A stretch of 40,944 nt of DNA from Buttiauxella warmboldiae (GTDB taxonomy: Bacteria > Pseudomonadota > Gammaproteobacteria > Enterobacterales > Enterobacteriaceae), in assembly GCF_003818135.1 (NCBI RefSeq), contig NZ_RPOH01000086.1:1-40944 (forward strand). The letters run 5' to 3'. This document shows positions 1-9,603 of the stretch, in pieces. A program made the translations under genes and the position numbers. How positions within the stretch are numbered: position 1 is the first letter of the stretch; the number at the start of each line of letters is the position of its first letter. The notes under the pieces are model-generated. The model was given only the letters and a program-made list of their open reading frames with translations, was not told the origin of the DNA and ran no database searches.

Positions 1-49
1 TGATGGTCTATGTACGTTTTGCGAAACACGTGAGTTTGCCATCAGTCTG

Positions 50-71
50 AAGCCGCTTAGATAAGCGGCTT
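50..71. terminator. Hairpin downstream of aspC
   Basis: Perfect 9-bp inverted repeat, AAGCCGCTT at 50-58 and AAGCGGCTT at 63-71, with a 4-nt loop. The plus strand is followed by TTATTGTC, which is moderately T-rich. The minus side has a poor T-tract. It lies just beyond the aspC stop, so it may serve aspC, a plus-strand gene to the left of the window (gloC/ycbL in E. coli), or both. Confidence 0.5.
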
Positions 72-88
72 TATTGTCTGCTACTGGC

Positions 89-1279
89 TTACAGCACGGC
101 GACAATGGCTTCGCACAGCGGAGCCATATTGTCTGGCGTCATTCCCGCCACGTTGACGCGCCCTGATGCTACCGCATACACACCAAACTCTTCACGTAGG
201 CGCAGTACCTGCTCTTTGGTCAGGCCGCTGAATGAGAACATGCCGTTCTGGTTGATGATAAAGCTAAAGTCGCGGTTAGCGCCTTTTTCCTGCAGGGTGT
301 TAACGAACAGCTGACGCATGCGGTGAATACGCTGACGCATGTCAGTCAGCTCCTGCTCCCACAAAGTGCGCAGTGCCTCGTTGCTGAGGATTGTTGCCAC
401 TACCGCCGCACCGTGTGCGGGTGGGTTTGAATAGTTAGCGCGAATCACAGATTTCATCTGGCTGAATGCGCGGTCAACGGTATCGGCATCGGCAGCAACC
501 AGCGTACAGGCACCAACACGCTCATTGTAGAGGCCAAAGTTTTTAGAGTAGGAGCTGGCCACAATCAGCTCTTTATGGCTCGCCGCAAAAATACGCAGCC
601 CTTGCGCATCTTCTTCCAGACCGCGGGCAAAGCCCTGGTAGGCAAAATCAAACAGCGGCAACCAGCCTTTTGCCAGCGACATCTCTGCCAGGGTTTGCCA
701 CTGCTCGGCGGTGGGATCAATACCCGTTGGGTTATGGCAGCAGCCGTGGAACAGAACCACATCGCCAGCCTGCGCGGCTTGCAGACTGTTAACCAGACCT
801 TCGAAATTCAGCGAGTGATTTTGCGCGTCGTAGTAGTCATATTCGCAGACTTCCAGGCCCGCAGAGTTGAACACGCTTTTGTGGTTCGGCCAGCTCGGGT
901 TACTGACCCACACGCGCGCGGTTTTAGTATTCTTAGCGAGGAAATCTGCAGCAACGCGTAGCGCACCGGTGCCGCCAGGGGTTTGTGCTGTGCGGGCGCG
1001 ATGGGCCGCACTCAGCGCGTTAGCTTTTCCAAACAGCAACTCCTGGGTGCAGCGGCCAAATTCTGCAATACCGTCGATACCGAGGTAGTTCTTGGTGTTC
1101 TCATTTTCCAGCAGAAAAAGCTCCGCTTTTTTTACGCAGGTCAAAACCGGAGTTTTGCCCGTTTCATCCTTATAAACACCAATACCGAGGTTAATTTTAG
1201 TCGGACGGTCATCGGCGCGAAACAGATCGGCCAAACCAAGAATGGGGTCGGCAGGGGCTGCGGTAATGTTCTCAAACAT
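89..1279 (-). CDS. aspC: Aspartate aminotransferase
   Basis: PLP-dependent class I aminotransferase that interconverts aspartate and 2-oxoglutarate with oxaloacetate and glutamate in the cytosol; it also handles aromatic amino acids. The protein has 396 residues, the same as E. coli AspC. The Schiff-base lysine is Lys246 in SSYSKNFG. Asn183 (CHNPTG) and Asp211/Tyr214 (LFDFAYQG) are the expected cofactor contacts. An Arg in [10 protein letters not shown] near residue 374 would bind the substrate carboxylate. The gene follows ompF on the same strand, but the strong ompF terminator at 1415-1432 separates them, so it probably has its own promoter in 1280-1400. Identification is secure. Confidence 0.97.
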   Translation of the reverse strand: MFENITAAPADPILGLADLFRADDRPTKINLGIGVYKDETGKTPVLTCVKKAELFLLENENTKNYLGIDGIAEFGRCTQELLFGKANALSAAHRARTAQTPGGTGALRVAADFLAKNTKTARVWVSNPSWPNHKSVFNSAGLEVCEYDYYDAQNHSLNFEGLVNSLQAAQAGDVVLFHGCCHNPTGIDPTAEQWQTLAEMSLAKGWLPLFDFAYQGFARGLEEDAQGLRIFAASHKELIVASSYSKNFGLYNERVGACTLVAADADTVDRAFSQMKSVIRANYSNPPAHGAAVVATILSNEALRTLWEQELTDMRQRIHRMRQLFVNTLQEKGANRDFSFIINQNGMFSFSGLTKEQVLRLREEFGVYAVASGRVNVAGMTPDNMAPLCEAIVAVL

Positions 1280-1414
1280 GACGAGTTTCCATTGTGATAG
1301 CGAGGGAGTAACGCTCTCAGGTTAACTGCTGTTTTAGCAAATGCCAACCGTTTGCAATAAAAAGAAACGGGTGTCGTCACAACTCATTTTTTTCACCTTT
1401 TCAGGCATAAAAAA

Positions 1415-1432
1415 ACAGGGCCGGAGCCCTGT
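1415..1432 (-). terminator. Intrinsic terminator of ompF
   Basis: Stem ACAGGGC (1415-1421) and GCCCTGT (1426-1432) with a 4-nt loop. On the minus strand it is followed by a run of T (plus-strand A at 1409-1414). It sits about 35 nt past the ompF stop codon and is a strong rho-independent terminator by appearance. Confidence 0.88.
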
Positions 1433-1467
1433 TTTTAAACTATCCTGGCAACAAAGTTGCGGGATAA

Positions 1468-2559
1468 TTAGAACTGGTAAGTCAGACCAACAGCAGCTTG
1501 GTCGTCAGTACCGATACCATAGGTGGCAGCACTGTAATCATTCTTATCCATCATGTTGAAACGGTAATCAACATAGACGTTCATGTTTTTGTTGAAGTAG
1601 TAAGTTGTACCCAACTGAACATATTTAGCCAGATCAGCAGTGCTGTCTGCACCGTTAAGGTGTTTGCCTTTGCTCTGTACATAAGAGATTGCTGGGCGCA
1701 GACCGAAATCAAACTGGTACTGTGCAACAACTTCAAAGTTTTGAGTTTTATTTGCCATTTCAGTGCCAGTAGTTGCACTTACAATGTTGGTCATGTTACG
1801 GGTTTCAGAGTAAATGGTCGCCAGGTAGATGTTGTTCGCATCGTATTTAGCACCAAGAGCCCAAGCCTCCGCACGTTTACCATTACCATCACGCTGCTCT
1901 TGCTGGTTAGTACGGTCAGCATTGCTGTATGCCGCAGTAACACCGAAGCCTTCGAAATCATATGAAGCAGAGTAGCCTACGCCATCACCATTTTGCTTGT
2001 CGATGGTGCCAGGTTGATTTTTTCCCTGGTACTGAACAGCGAATGACAGGCCTTCCACCAGACCGAATAAATCAGTGTTACGATAAGTTAAAAGACCAGC
2101 TGAACGGTTGGTCATGAAGTTATCGGTAGAACCACCCCAAGTTTCGCCCGAGAAGTATGGGGCCATATCGGTGTAAGCTTCAACATCGTATACCACACCG
2201 TAGTTACGGCCGTAGTCCAGAGAGCCTGCATCAGCAACTTTCAGGCCAGCAAATGCTAAACGGGTGTTACCTGCACTTTGCTCACCTTCAGGTTTGTTAG
2301 CGCCAACACGATATTCCCACTGACCGTAACCAGTCAGGTCGCTGTTGATCTGAGTTTCACCTTTAAAGCCTAATTGGCCGTAAGATGCATCCTGGCTGCT
2401 GTTGTCGCCATTACCTGAAGTTGTCCAAGAAGTACGACCTACAGCTTTACCGTACAGATCCAGTTTATTGCCGTCTTTGTTATAGATTTCTGCAGCGTTA
2501 GCTGCGCCAGCTGCCAGCAAAGCAGGGATAACCACTGCCAGAATATTGCGCTTCATCAT
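1468..2559 (-). CDS. ompF: Outer membrane porin OmpF
   Basis: General trimeric porin of the OmpF/OmpC family, 363 residues. A 22-residue signal peptide starts MMKRNILAV and ends in GAANA before mature [10 protein letters not shown]. The C-terminus is the YQF-type beta-signal recognised by the BAM complex. Context (aspC-ompF-asnS) and the leader sequence identify it as OmpF rather than OmpC. The start is doubled (ATGATG, 2559-2554); the RBS is GAGGG. In loop 3, the E. coli constriction motif PEFGGD is replaced by PYFSGET, so the acidic Glu117 equivalent is Tyr. I recall the same form in Klebsiella OmpK35-like porins. Expression is expected to respond to EnvZ/OmpR and to micF antisense RNA pairing across the start region. 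Confidence 0.95.
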   Translation of the reverse strand: MMKRNILAVVIPALLAAGAANAAEIYNKDGNKLDLYGKAVGRTSWTTSGNGDNSSQDASYGQLGFKGETQINSDLTGYGQWEYRVGANKPEGEQSAGNTRLAFAGLKVADAGSLDYGRNYGVVYDVEAYTDMAPYFSGETWGGSTDNFMTNRSAGLLTYRNTDLFGLVEGLSFAVQYQGKNQPGTIDKQNGDGVGYSASYDFEGFGVTAAYSNADRTNQQEQRDGNGKRAEAWALGAKYDANNIYLATIYSETRNMTNIVSATTGTEMANKTQNFEVVAQYQFDFGLRPAISYVQSKGKHLNGADSTADLAKYVQLGTTYYFNKNMNVYVDYRFNMMDKNDYSAATYGIGTDDQAAVGLTYQF

Positions 2560-2658
2560 TATTTATTACCCTCATTAGGTTTTTTGTGAACACCTGCCAC
2601 TGCCGTCAATAATTCTTTACGGAACTATTGATGAGAGTTTGGTGTCTTTCTGTATCTG
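2560..2658 (-). other. ompF 5' untranslated leader (micF target region)
   Basis: A leader of about 100 nt from the inferred start near 2658. It resembles the E. coli ompF leader as I recall it, including CAAACTCTCATCAATAG and GACGGCAGTGGCAGG. In E. coli the 3' part, over the RBS and AUGAUG, pairs with micF sRNA; that role is inferred here. No micF gene lies in this window. Confidence 0.6.
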
Positions 2659-2664
2659 TCAGGC

Positions 2665-2693
2665 ATCTTTCCATCCATGAAACCGTTTCGCTA
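2665..2693 (-). promoter_or_regulatory. ompF sigma-70 promoter
   Basis: On the minus strand, -35 TAGCGA at 2693-2688, a 17-bp spacer, and -10 AAAGAT at 2670-2665. Both hexamers match the known weak, OmpR-dependent E. coli ompF promoter. The sequence GTTTGTAGCACTTTC just upstream matches the promoter-proximal OmpR site (F3) of E. coli. Confidence 0.8.
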
Positions 2694-2760
2694 GCCCGAA
2701 AGTGCTACAAACATCGAGAGTGAGTTACAAAAAGAAAGTTTTTGTAATAAATTGTGTATT
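2694..2760 (-). promoter_or_regulatory. OmpR-binding region of ompF
   Basis: Directly upstream of -35, the minus strand carries CTTTCTTTTTGTAACTC followed by GTTTGTAGCACTTTC. From memory of E. coli, these correspond to a T-rich OmpR site (F1/F2-like) and to F3. The stretch between them is about 26 nt shorter than I recall for E. coli, as if one 20-bp OmpR site were absent. This is inference and needs an alignment. Confidence 0.5.
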
Positions 2761-3060
2761 TTACGGAACTTTGTGAACCACCTCAAACTTCCTTGCCGCT
2801 TCGGCTAAAAAACCCTCCATTTAAATATATGTATATGAATTACTTATGTTTAATTTTAATAAGTTAAAACTTTGTGCATATATTGCTTACATTTGTACAT
2901 TCTTTGAGTAATTTTTGGATGTCCAGACATCTGTGTGGATTTTGACCATATGTGCTAAGTCAATGCGCAAAATAAAGATGCAAGGAAAAAGTAGGGTTAT
3001 TTTTTACGTTTGTATTGCAGGACATTCTTAGTGAAGGTAAAGCTGGAAGGTGGGGGGAAC
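2761..3060. other. AT-rich non-coding region upstream of ompF
   Basis: About 300 bp without a credible gene, rich in A/T (especially 2815-2960). In E. coli the same interval holds a distal OmpR site and IHF/H-NS binding. I see AT-rich tracts but cannot place individual sites. Confidence 0.5.
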
Positions 3061-3070
3061 AGACGGGAAG

Positions 3071-3093
3071 AAAAAAGGCCAGCAATGCTGGCC
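3071..3093 (-). terminator. Intrinsic terminator of asnS
   Basis: GGCCAGC-type stem (3077-3084 with 3086-3093), followed on the minus strand by six T (3076-3071). It begins about 18 nt past the asnS stop. Classic rho-independent form. Confidence 0.9.
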
Positions 3094-3110
3094 TGAGTAA
3101 AAATCAAATC

Positions 3111-4511
3111 TTAGAAGCTTGCATTACGTGGCGTACGCGGGAATGGGATCACATCGCGAACGTTTTGTACGCCGGTGACATAGGCAATCAGGCGCTCAAA
3201 CCCAAGGCCGAAACCGGAGTGGGGAACGGTGCCGTAACGGCGCAGATCGCGATACCACCAGTAGTCTTCTTTATTCAGGCCCATCTCGGCCATCCGCGCA
3301 TCAAGCACGTCCAGACGCTCTTCACGCTGAGAGCCTCCGATGATTTCACCGATGCCTGGGGCTAACACGTCCATTGCCGCAACGGTTTTACCGTCTTCGT
3401 TAAGGCGCATATAGAAGGCCTTAATGTCTTTCGGATAGTTTTTCACGACCACAGGCGCTTTGAAATGTTGCTCAGCCAGATAACGCTCGTGTTCGGAAGA
3501 AAGGTCAACGCCCCAGTAGACCGGGTTTTCGAATTTCTGACCGCAATTCTCAAGAATGGTTACTGCGTCGGTGTAATCCACCTGGGCAAAATCAGCTTCG
3601 ATGAAGCGCTGTAAACGTTCCACGGCATCTTTGTCAACGCGCTCGGCGAAGAACTGCAGATCATCCATACGCTCATCAAGCACCGCTTTGAAGACATATT
3701 TCAGCATGGCTTCGGCCAGGCCCGCTACGTCGTCAAGGCTTGCAAAAGCGACTTCTGGCTCTAACATCCAGAACTCAGCCAGGTGGCGGCTGGTGTTGGA
3801 GTTTTCCGCGCGGAAGGTTGGGCCAAAGGTATAGACTTTGGACAACGCGCAGGCGTAGGTTTCACCGTTCAGCTGGCCGGATACGGTCAGAAACGCTTCT
3901 TTACCGAAGAAGTCTTTATCGAAATCAATTTTGCCGGCATCGGTACGCGGCAGGTTTTCGAGATCAAGGGTCGAGACGCGGAACATTTCGCCTGCGCCTT
4001 CGGTATCGGACGCCGTAATCAGCGGGGTCGAAACCCAGAAATAACCCTGCTCATGGAAGAAACGGTGCAGCGCCTGAGCAAGGGTATGACGCACGCGAGC
4101 GACGGCGCCAATCATATTGGTACGCGGGCGCAGGTGTGCCACTTCGCGCAGGTACTCAATACTGTGGCGTTTTGCCGCCATCGGGTAGGTATCGGGATCG
4201 TCAACCCAGCCGCTGACTTCAACTTCAGTCGCCTGGATCTCAAAGCTCTGGCCCTGGCCGAGAGATTCAACCACTTTACCGGTGACCACCACGGAACAGC
4301 CGGTCGTCAGGCGCAGTACGTCTTCATTGTAATTAGGCAGAGAATTATTTATGACGGCCTGTACAGGAGAAAAGCAGGAACCGTCATAGACGGCGAGGAA
4401 GGAGATACCAGCTTTTGAATCTCTACGAGTACGCACCCATCCGCGCACGGTGACTTCTTGGTCAACGGCTACACGGCCCTGGAGTACGTCGGCTACAGGC
4501 ACAACGCTCAT
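3111..4511 (-). CDS. asnS: Asparaginyl-tRNA synthetase
   Basis: Class IIb aminoacyl-tRNA synthetase that charges tRNA-Asn in the cytosol; 466 residues, the same as E. coli AsnS. The N-terminal OB-fold anticodon-binding domain (about residues 1-110) contains [14 protein letters not shown]. Class II motif 2 is seen in [15 protein letters not shown] and motif 3 in [15 protein letters not shown] near the C-terminus, which ends [11 protein letters not shown]. An essential housekeeping gene between ompF and pncB, as in E. coli. It has its own terminator at 3071-3093. Confidence 0.98.
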   Translation of the reverse strand: MSVVPVADVLQGRVAVDQEVTVRGWVRTRRDSKAGISFLAVYDGSCFSPVQAVINNSLPNYNEDVLRLTTGCSVVVTGKVVESLGQGQSFEIQATEVEVSGWVDDPDTYPMAAKRHSIEYLREVAHLRPRTNMIGAVARVRHTLAQALHRFFHEQGYFWVSTPLITASDTEGAGEMFRVSTLDLENLPRTDAGKIDFDKDFFGKEAFLTVSGQLNGETYACALSKVYTFGPTFRAENSNTSRHLAEFWMLEPEVAFASLDDVAGLAEAMLKYVFKAVLDERMDDLQFFAERVDKDAVERLQRFIEADFAQVDYTDAVTILENCGQKFENPVYWGVDLSSEHERYLAEQHFKAPVVVKNYPKDIKAFYMRLNEDGKTVAAMDVLAPGIGEIIGGSQREERLDVLDARMAEMGLNKEDYWWYRDLRRYGTVPHSGFGLGFERLIAYVTGVQNVRDVIPFPRTPRNASF

Positions 4512-4665
4512 ATTTTTCTCTCTATTAAAAAGTCAGTGACAAAAAAAATAACTCCCCATAAACGGGGGTCATCTATGTTACCTGTCGCGCGCCGACTGAC
4601 AAGCAGAAAAATCAATGGAGATGCAGAAATACAATAAAGAGAGGTGTTGTCGCGATAGATGAAAG

Positions 4666-4697
4666 AAACCTGTGGGAGTGAGGCAGGCCACAGGTTT
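4666..4697 (-). terminator. Terminator of pncB
   Basis: Perfect 10-bp inverted repeat AAACCTGTGG (4666-4675) and CCACAGGTTT (4688-4697) with a 12-nt loop. It lies just beyond the pncB stop. On the minus strand the stem runs into CTTTC, a weak T-tract. Confidence 0.65.
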
Positions 4698-4704
4698 ATT
4701 AGCG

Positions 4705-5907
4705 TCAGCTGGCTTTTTTAATCTGAGGCAAATCGAAGGCTTTACGTAGGGCGCGCACGAACTCTTTATCGTGGCAGATGGTTTTCCCCGGGCTGTCGGA
4801 AAGTTTCGCCACCGGCTTGCCGTTACATTCCACCAGCTTGATAACGATATTCAGCGGTTTCACCTGGGGGATATCGCAGGTCAGGCGAGTGCCAATACCA
4901 AAACTCAGATTGACGCGGGTGCAAAAATGACGATACAGCTCAACCGCTTTCGGTAAATCCAGATTGTCTGAGAACACCAGTACTTTGGTTGTGGGATCAA
5001 TGCCCAGTTTTTCGTAATGCGCGATAGCTTTTTCACCCCATTCAACCGGGTCCCCGGAGTCATGGCGCAGCCCCTGATAGCGGCTGGCAAAAGAGCGATC
5101 GAAGTCGCGTAAGAAAGCATCCATGGTGATGCAATCCGTTAACGCGATACCCAGTTTATCGGGATATTCGTCAAGCCACGCCTGAAGTGCCGCACGTTGG
5201 CTGTTTGCCAGCACCGGGCTGATTTGCTGATGTGCCTGGAACCATTCGTGCGCCTGAGTGCCCATTGGCGTTAAATTCAGGCGGCGTGCCAGGTCATAAT
5301 TGCTGGTGCCCACAAACCACCTTTCTTGCTGCAGGCGGTTCACGATAGCCTCCTGAACTTCGCGCGAGAAGCGGCGGCGCGTCCCGAAGTCCATCAGACG
5401 GAATGCGCAAAGATCGATATCCGCCGTCAGCTCGTTGAACTGCGCCAGCTTACTTTCCAGATGCTCCAGCGCCATGTGCGGGGTCACGCCAGGCGAACGG
5501 TGGTGATGCACCACTTCACTGATTACCGCAAGCAGAGGCACTTCCCACATGATCACTTCCAGCCACGGGCCGCTCAGACGAATGTCTAAATGACCGTTGT
5601 TATTGCTGATGTGAACCTGAGAGGGGTCGTAGCGGAACGTACGCAGCCAGCTAAGATAATCTGCGCTAAAGAACGGCAGACTTTCAAGATAAGTGAACTC
5701 CTCGCCGCTCAGGGCAAGGTGGCGCATTAAATCGACCTGTTCACGGATAGCATCAGCATAAACGCCCAGCAGGTCGTCACCGCGGCAGCGGAATTCTGCC
5801 GCGACGCTCACGTCGTGATAACGGTGGAAAACCGCCTGCTGCATATGAAGCTTATAGGCGTCAGTATCCAGCAGCGTTTGCAAAATTGGGGAAGCGTATC
5901 GAGTCAT
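4705..5907 (-). CDS. pncB: Nicotinate phosphoribosyltransferase
   Basis: Preiss-Handler NAD salvage enzyme. It makes nicotinate mononucleotide from nicotinate and PRPP with ATP hydrolysis. The active-site histidine that is phosphorylated in the family is His220 in [18 protein letters not shown] and GLRHDSGDP are conserved phosphoribosyl/phosphate-binding segments. I chose the ATG at 5907 (MTRYASPI, 400 residues) because it matches the family length. An upstream ATG at 5922 would add five residues but has its GAGAGG directly against the start codon. Divergent from pepN. Confidence 0.95.
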   Translation of the reverse strand: MTRYASPILQTLLDTDAYKLHMQQAVFHRYHDVSVAAEFRCRGDDLLGVYADAIREQVDLMRHLALSGEEFTYLESLPFFSADYLSWLRTFRYDPSQVHISNNNGHLDIRLSGPWLEVIMWEVPLLAVISEVVHHHRSPGVTPHMALEHLESKLAQFNELTADIDLCAFRLMDFGTRRRFSREVQEAIVNRLQQERWFVGTSNYDLARRLNLTPMGTQAHEWFQAHQQISPVLANSQRAALQAWLDEYPDKLGIALTDCITMDAFLRDFDRSFASRYQGLRHDSGDPVEWGEKAIAHYEKLGIDPTTKVLVFSDNLDLPKAVELYRHFCTRVNLSFGIGTRLTCDIPQVKPLNIVIKLVECNGKPVAKLSDSPGKTICHDKEFVRALRKAFDLPQIKKAS

Positions 5908-5972
5908 GGCGCGTTGCAGCATCCTCTCACAGGAGCGTTTCCATCAAGGGCTAAGCAGATAAAAGACGCAGG

Positions 5973-6001
5973 AGTATACCCTGATTATCTGTTTATTAAA
6001 C
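5973..6001 (-). promoter_or_regulatory. Candidate pncB promoter
   Basis: On the minus strand, -10 TATACT (5978-5973) lies 17 bp from a weak -35 GTTTAA (6001-5996). The -35 lies in an imperfect palindrome CTGGTTTAATAAACAG. This could be an operator, but its half-site spacing does not fit the NadR consensus as I know it. Confidence 0.45.
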
Positions 6002-6175
6002 CAGGATCACAACACGTGCGCACTTTCTGTGCCGCTGGTCGCAGGGGCCTTTTGTTACATATATGTAGCAAATCGCGTGAGAGGCCCTGAAAAGTTGATG
6101 ATTCTGCGTGGCAACATCAGGGCAACAGGAATAGACTGAACTCCGCAAACTTACGGATGATATATAAGGTTTTTT

Positions 6176-8788
6176 ATGACACAACAGCCACAAGCCAAAT
6201 ATCGCCACGACTACCGTGCGCCGGATTACACGATTACCGATATCGATTTGACCTTTGACCTTGATGCCACAAAAACCCTGGTCACCGCTATCAGTCAAAT
6301 TACCCGCCAGGGCGCGGCGGGTGCCCCGCTACGCCTTGATGGTGAAGATCTGACGCTGGTTTCGATTGAGGTAAATGGCGCGGCCTGGAAAGAGTATCGC
6401 CAGGAAGAGGGCGCGTTGATTATCGACTCTTTGCCAGCAGCCTTCACGCTGACTATCGTCAATGAAATCAGCCCGGCCACCAATACCGCGCTCGAAGGCC
6501 TTTACCTTTCCGGTGATGCGCTTTGCACCCAGTGCGAAGCGGAAGGTTTCCGTCATATTACCTGGTATCTCGACCGGCCAGACGTTCTGGCGCGTTTCAC
6601 CACCAAAATCATTGCCGATAAATCCAGATACCCGTTCCTGTTATCTAACGGCAACCGCATTGCCGAAGGTGAACTGGATAACGGCCGTCATTGGGTACAG
6701 TGGCAAGATCCCTTCCCAAAACCGTGCTACCTGTTTGCGCTGGTGGCCGGTGATTTCGACGTGCTGCGCGATACCTTTAAAACGCGTTCAGGCCGCGATG
6801 TGGCGCTGGAGCTGTTTGTCGACCGTGGCAATCTTGACCGCGCCGGCTGGGCGATGACGTCGTTGAAAGCCTCAATGAAGTGGGATGAAACCCGTTTTGG
6901 CCTCGAATACGATCTCGACATCTATATGGTTGTCGCCGTCGATTTCTTCAACATGGGCGCCATGGAGAACAAAGGGCTTAACGTCTTTAACTCTAAATAC
7001 GTGCTGGCGCGTGCCGAAACGGCGACGGATAAAGACTATCTCGATATCGAACGCGTTATCGGCCACGAATATTTCCATAACTGGACCGGCAACCGCGTCA
7101 CCTGTCGCGACTGGTTCCAGCTAAGCCTGAAAGAAGGGCTAACGGTTTTCCGCGACCAGGAATTTAGCTCCGATCTCGGCTCGCGTGCGGTTAACCGCAT
7201 TCAGAACGTACGCACCATGCGCGCTGCGCAGTTTGCTGAAGATGCCAGCCCGATGGCGCACCCGATTCGCCCGGATAAAGTTATCGAAATGAACAACTTC
7301 TATACGCTGACGGTGTATGAGAAGGGCTCAGAAGTGATCCGTATGCTGCACACCTTACTGGGTGAAGAGAACTTCCAGAAAGGGATGCAGCTCTACTTTG
7401 AACGCCATGATGGCAGTGCGGCAACCTGTGATGATTTTGTACAGGCTATGGAAGATGCCTCAAACGTTGACCTGTCTCACTTCCGCCGTTGGTACAGCCA
7501 GGCCGGTACGCCAGTCGTTACCGTGCGTGATGACTACGACCCGGAAAAAGAGCTGTATACGCTGACTATCAGCCAGCACACGCCGCCAACCGCCGAGCAG
7601 CAGGACAAGCATCCGTTACATATTCCGTTCGACATTGAACTGTATGACAACGAAGGCAAAGTGATCCCATTGCAGAAAAATGGCCATCCGATTCATCACG
7701 TGCTGAATGTGACGCAGGCAGAGCAGACGTTTGTCTTCGATAACGTCTATTTCCAGCCGGTGCCATCTTTGCTGCGCGAGTTCTCAGCGCCGGTGAAACT
7801 GGAATATAAATGGAGCGATCAGCAGCTGACGTTCCTGATGCGCCACGCGCGCAACGACTTCTCCCGTTGGGATGCGGCACAAAGCCTGCTGGCCACTTAT
7901 ATCAAGTTGAATATTAACCGCTGCCAGCAGGGGCAGCCGCTATCGCTGCCGCTGCACGTCGCCGATGCGTTCCGAGCGATTCTACTGGATGAGAAAATCG
8001 ACCCGGCGCTGGCGGCAGAAATTCTGACGCTGCCCTCGCAAAACGAAATTGCCGAACTGTTCCAGAAAATCGATCCACAGGCGATTGCAACAGTGCATCA
8101 GGCATTAACCCGCACGCTGGCAAACGAGCTGGCGGACGAGTTCCTCGCGGTCTACAACGCCAACAAACTAGATGCTTACCGCGTGGAGCATGCGGATATC
8201 GGCAAACGCGCATTGCGTAACACTTGTCTGCGTTATCTGGCATTTGGCGAGCGGCCGCTTGCTGAACAACTGGTGCGCAACCAGTATCAACGCGCTGATA
8301 ACATGACCGACTCTATCGCTGCGCTTTCAGCTGCCGTTGCTGCACAGCTGCCTTGCGGCACAGAGCTGCTGGCGGCGTTTGATGAGAAATGGCATCAGGA
8401 TGGTCTGGTGATGGACAAGTGGTTTGTATTGCAGGCGACAAGCCCTGCGGCTGACACACTCAGCAAAGTGCGCGAATTGCTGAACCATCGTTCATTTAGC
8501 ATGGGCAACCCGAACCGTGTGCGTTCGCTGATTGGTGCTTTTGCGGCGGGGAATCCGGCGGCGTTCCATGCACTCGACGGTAGCGGTTATCAGTTTATGG
8601 TGGAAATGCTCAGTGAGCTGAACCACCGTAACCCGCAGGTGGCTTCACGTCTGATTGAGCCATTGATTCGTCTGAAACGTTATGATGTAAAACGTCAGGA
8701 AATGATGCGTGCGGCGCTGGAGCAGTTGAAAGGGCTGGAGAATTTGTCTGGCGATTTGTTTGAGAAGATTTCTAAAGCATTGGCTTAA
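6176..8788 (+). CDS. pepN: Aminopeptidase N
   Basis: Broad-specificity M1-family zinc metallo-aminopeptidase of the cytosol, acting late in protein degradation; 870 residues, the same as E. coli PepN. The zinc site HEYFH begins at His297, with the downstream glutamate in the KEGLTVFRDQEF region (Glu320 in E. coli). The substrate-binding GAMEN motif is present in FFNMGAMENKG. The start MTQQPQAKYRHDYRAPDY is near-identical to E. coli. It is a single gene, divergent from pncB and convergent with the ssu operon. Confidence 0.98.
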   Translation: MTQQPQAKYRHDYRAPDYTITDIDLTFDLDATKTLVTAISQITRQGAAGAPLRLDGEDLTLVSIEVNGAAWKEYRQEEGALIIDSLPAAFTLTIVNEISPATNTALEGLYLSGDALCTQCEAEGFRHITWYLDRPDVLARFTTKIIADKSRYPFLLSNGNRIAEGELDNGRHWVQWQDPFPKPCYLFALVAGDFDVLRDTFKTRSGRDVALELFVDRGNLDRAGWAMTSLKASMKWDETRFGLEYDLDIYMVVAVDFFNMGAMENKGLNVFNSKYVLARAETATDKDYLDIERVIGHEYFHNWTGNRVTCRDWFQLSLKEGLTVFRDQEFSSDLGSRAVNRIQNVRTMRAAQFAEDASPMAHPIRPDKVIEMNNFYTLTVYEKGSEVIRMLHTLLGEENFQKGMQLYFERHDGSAATCDDFVQAMEDASNVDLSHFRRWYSQAGTPVVTVRDDYDPEKELYTLTISQHTPPTAEQQDKHPLHIPFDIELYDNEGKVIPLQKNGHPIHHVLNVTQAEQTFVFDNVYFQPVPSLLREFSAPVKLEYKWSDQQLTFLMRHARNDFSRWDAAQSLLATYIKLNINRCQQGQPLSLPLHVADAFRAILLDEKIDPALAAEILTLPSQNEIAELFQKIDPQAIATVHQALTRTLANELADEFLAVYNANKLDAYRVEHADIGKRALRNTCLRYLAFGERPLAEQLVRNQYQRADNMTDSIAALSAAVAAQLPCGTELLAAFDEKWHQDGLVMDKWFVLQATSPAADTLSKVRELLNHRSFSMGNPNRVRSLIGAFAAGNPAAFHALDGSGYQFMVEMLSELNHRNPQVASRLIEPLIRLKRYDVKRQEMMRAALEQLKGLENLSGDLFEKISKALA

Positions 8789-8794
8789 AAACCA

Positions 8795-8821
8795 CCCTAA
8801 CCCTCTCCCTGAGAGTTAGGG
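8795..8821 (-). terminator. Hairpin between pepN and ssuB
   Basis: CCCTAA (8795-8800) pairs with TTAGGG (8816-8821), and CTCTC (8803-8807) with GAGAG (8811-8815), leaving a 2-nt bulge. On the minus strand it is followed by TGGTTTTTAA, so it can end the ssu operon. The CCCTAACCCTCTCCC theme resembles short palindromic repeats I recall scattered in Enterobacter-like genomes. Confidence 0.6.
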
Positions 8822-8829
8822 CAAAACCA

Positions 8830-9603
8830 CTAACCGGTGCGCACCACGCGCTCCGGTTCTTTCACTCTTTGCCGTTTCATCACGCGTTCCAGCACCTGTG
8901 CTTCCAGTTCAGCCAGCCGGACAGCGCCGAGCTTGCGTGGGCGAGGTAAATCAACGGTCAAATCGAGACCAATTTTCCCTTCTTCAATTAACAAAACCCG
9001 GTCTGCCATCGCCACCGCTTCGCTGACATCATGCGTGACCAGCAGCACCGTAAATCCGTATTCCTGCCATAAAGAGACGATCAGCTCCTGCATTTCGATA
9101 CGCGTCAGGGCATCCAACGCGCCCAGAGGCTCATCGAGCAATAATAGCCGTGGATGATGAATCAGCGCTCGGGCCAGCGCCACGCGCTGTTTTTGCCCGC
9201 CAGACAGGGCGGCAGGCCATTCGCTGGCTCGATTCGCAAGCCCAACCGCCTCAAGCGCGCTTGTAGCCGCATCTTTCCAGCTGCCTTTCAGTCCCAGGCC
9301 GACATTATTAATCACTGATTTCCACGGCAGCAGGCGTGCATCCTGAAACATTAAACGCGTTTCATCCTGGCTATCGCGTAACGGGGCATTTCCGGCAATT
9401 AGCGTTCCAGCATTAGGCGTTTCTAACCCAGCCAGCAAACGCAGCAAGGTACTTTTCCCACCGCCGCTGCGCCCGACCACCGCAACAAACTGCCCGGCGG
9501 GAATATGTAATCCGAGTTCATCAAGAATCGTTTTATTGCCGTAGCGTTTGGTGATGTTGTTGAGAAGTAGGGGAGTGCCCTGATTTAAACGAGAGGTATT
9601 CAT
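8830..9603 (-). CDS. ssuB: Aliphatic sulfonate ABC transporter, ATP-binding subunit
   Basis: ATPase of the SsuABC importer that brings alkanesulfonates into the cell as a sulfur source. 257 residues. Walker [10 protein letters not shown] spans residues 44-52; the ABC signature is LSGGQKQR; Walker B is LLLLDEP followed by LGALDALTR; the switch histidine is in VTHDVSEA. It is the last gene of ssuEADCB. Its ATG overlaps the ssuC stop (ATGA), indicating translational coupling. Confidence 0.97.
   Translation of the reverse strand: MNTSRLNQGTPLLLNNITKRYGNKTILDELGLHIPAGQFVAVVGRSGGGKSTLLRLLAGLETPNAGTLIAGNAPLRDSQDETRLMFQDARLLPWKSVINNVGLGLKGSWKDAATSALEAVGLANRASEWPAALSGGQKQRVALARALIHHPRLLLLDEPLGALDALTRIEMQELIVSLWQEYGFTVLLVTHDVSEAVAMADRVLLIEEGKIGLDLTVDLPRPRKLGAVRLAELEAQVLERVMKRQRVKEPERVVRTG

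Noticed and set aside
1-49. End of an upstream gene such as gloC
   Set aside because: Synteny predicts it, but no diagnostic codons are visible in these bases.
5988-6004. NadR operator at pncB
   Set aside because: TGTTTA and TAAAC words are present, but not at the TGTTTA-N6-TAAACA spacing.
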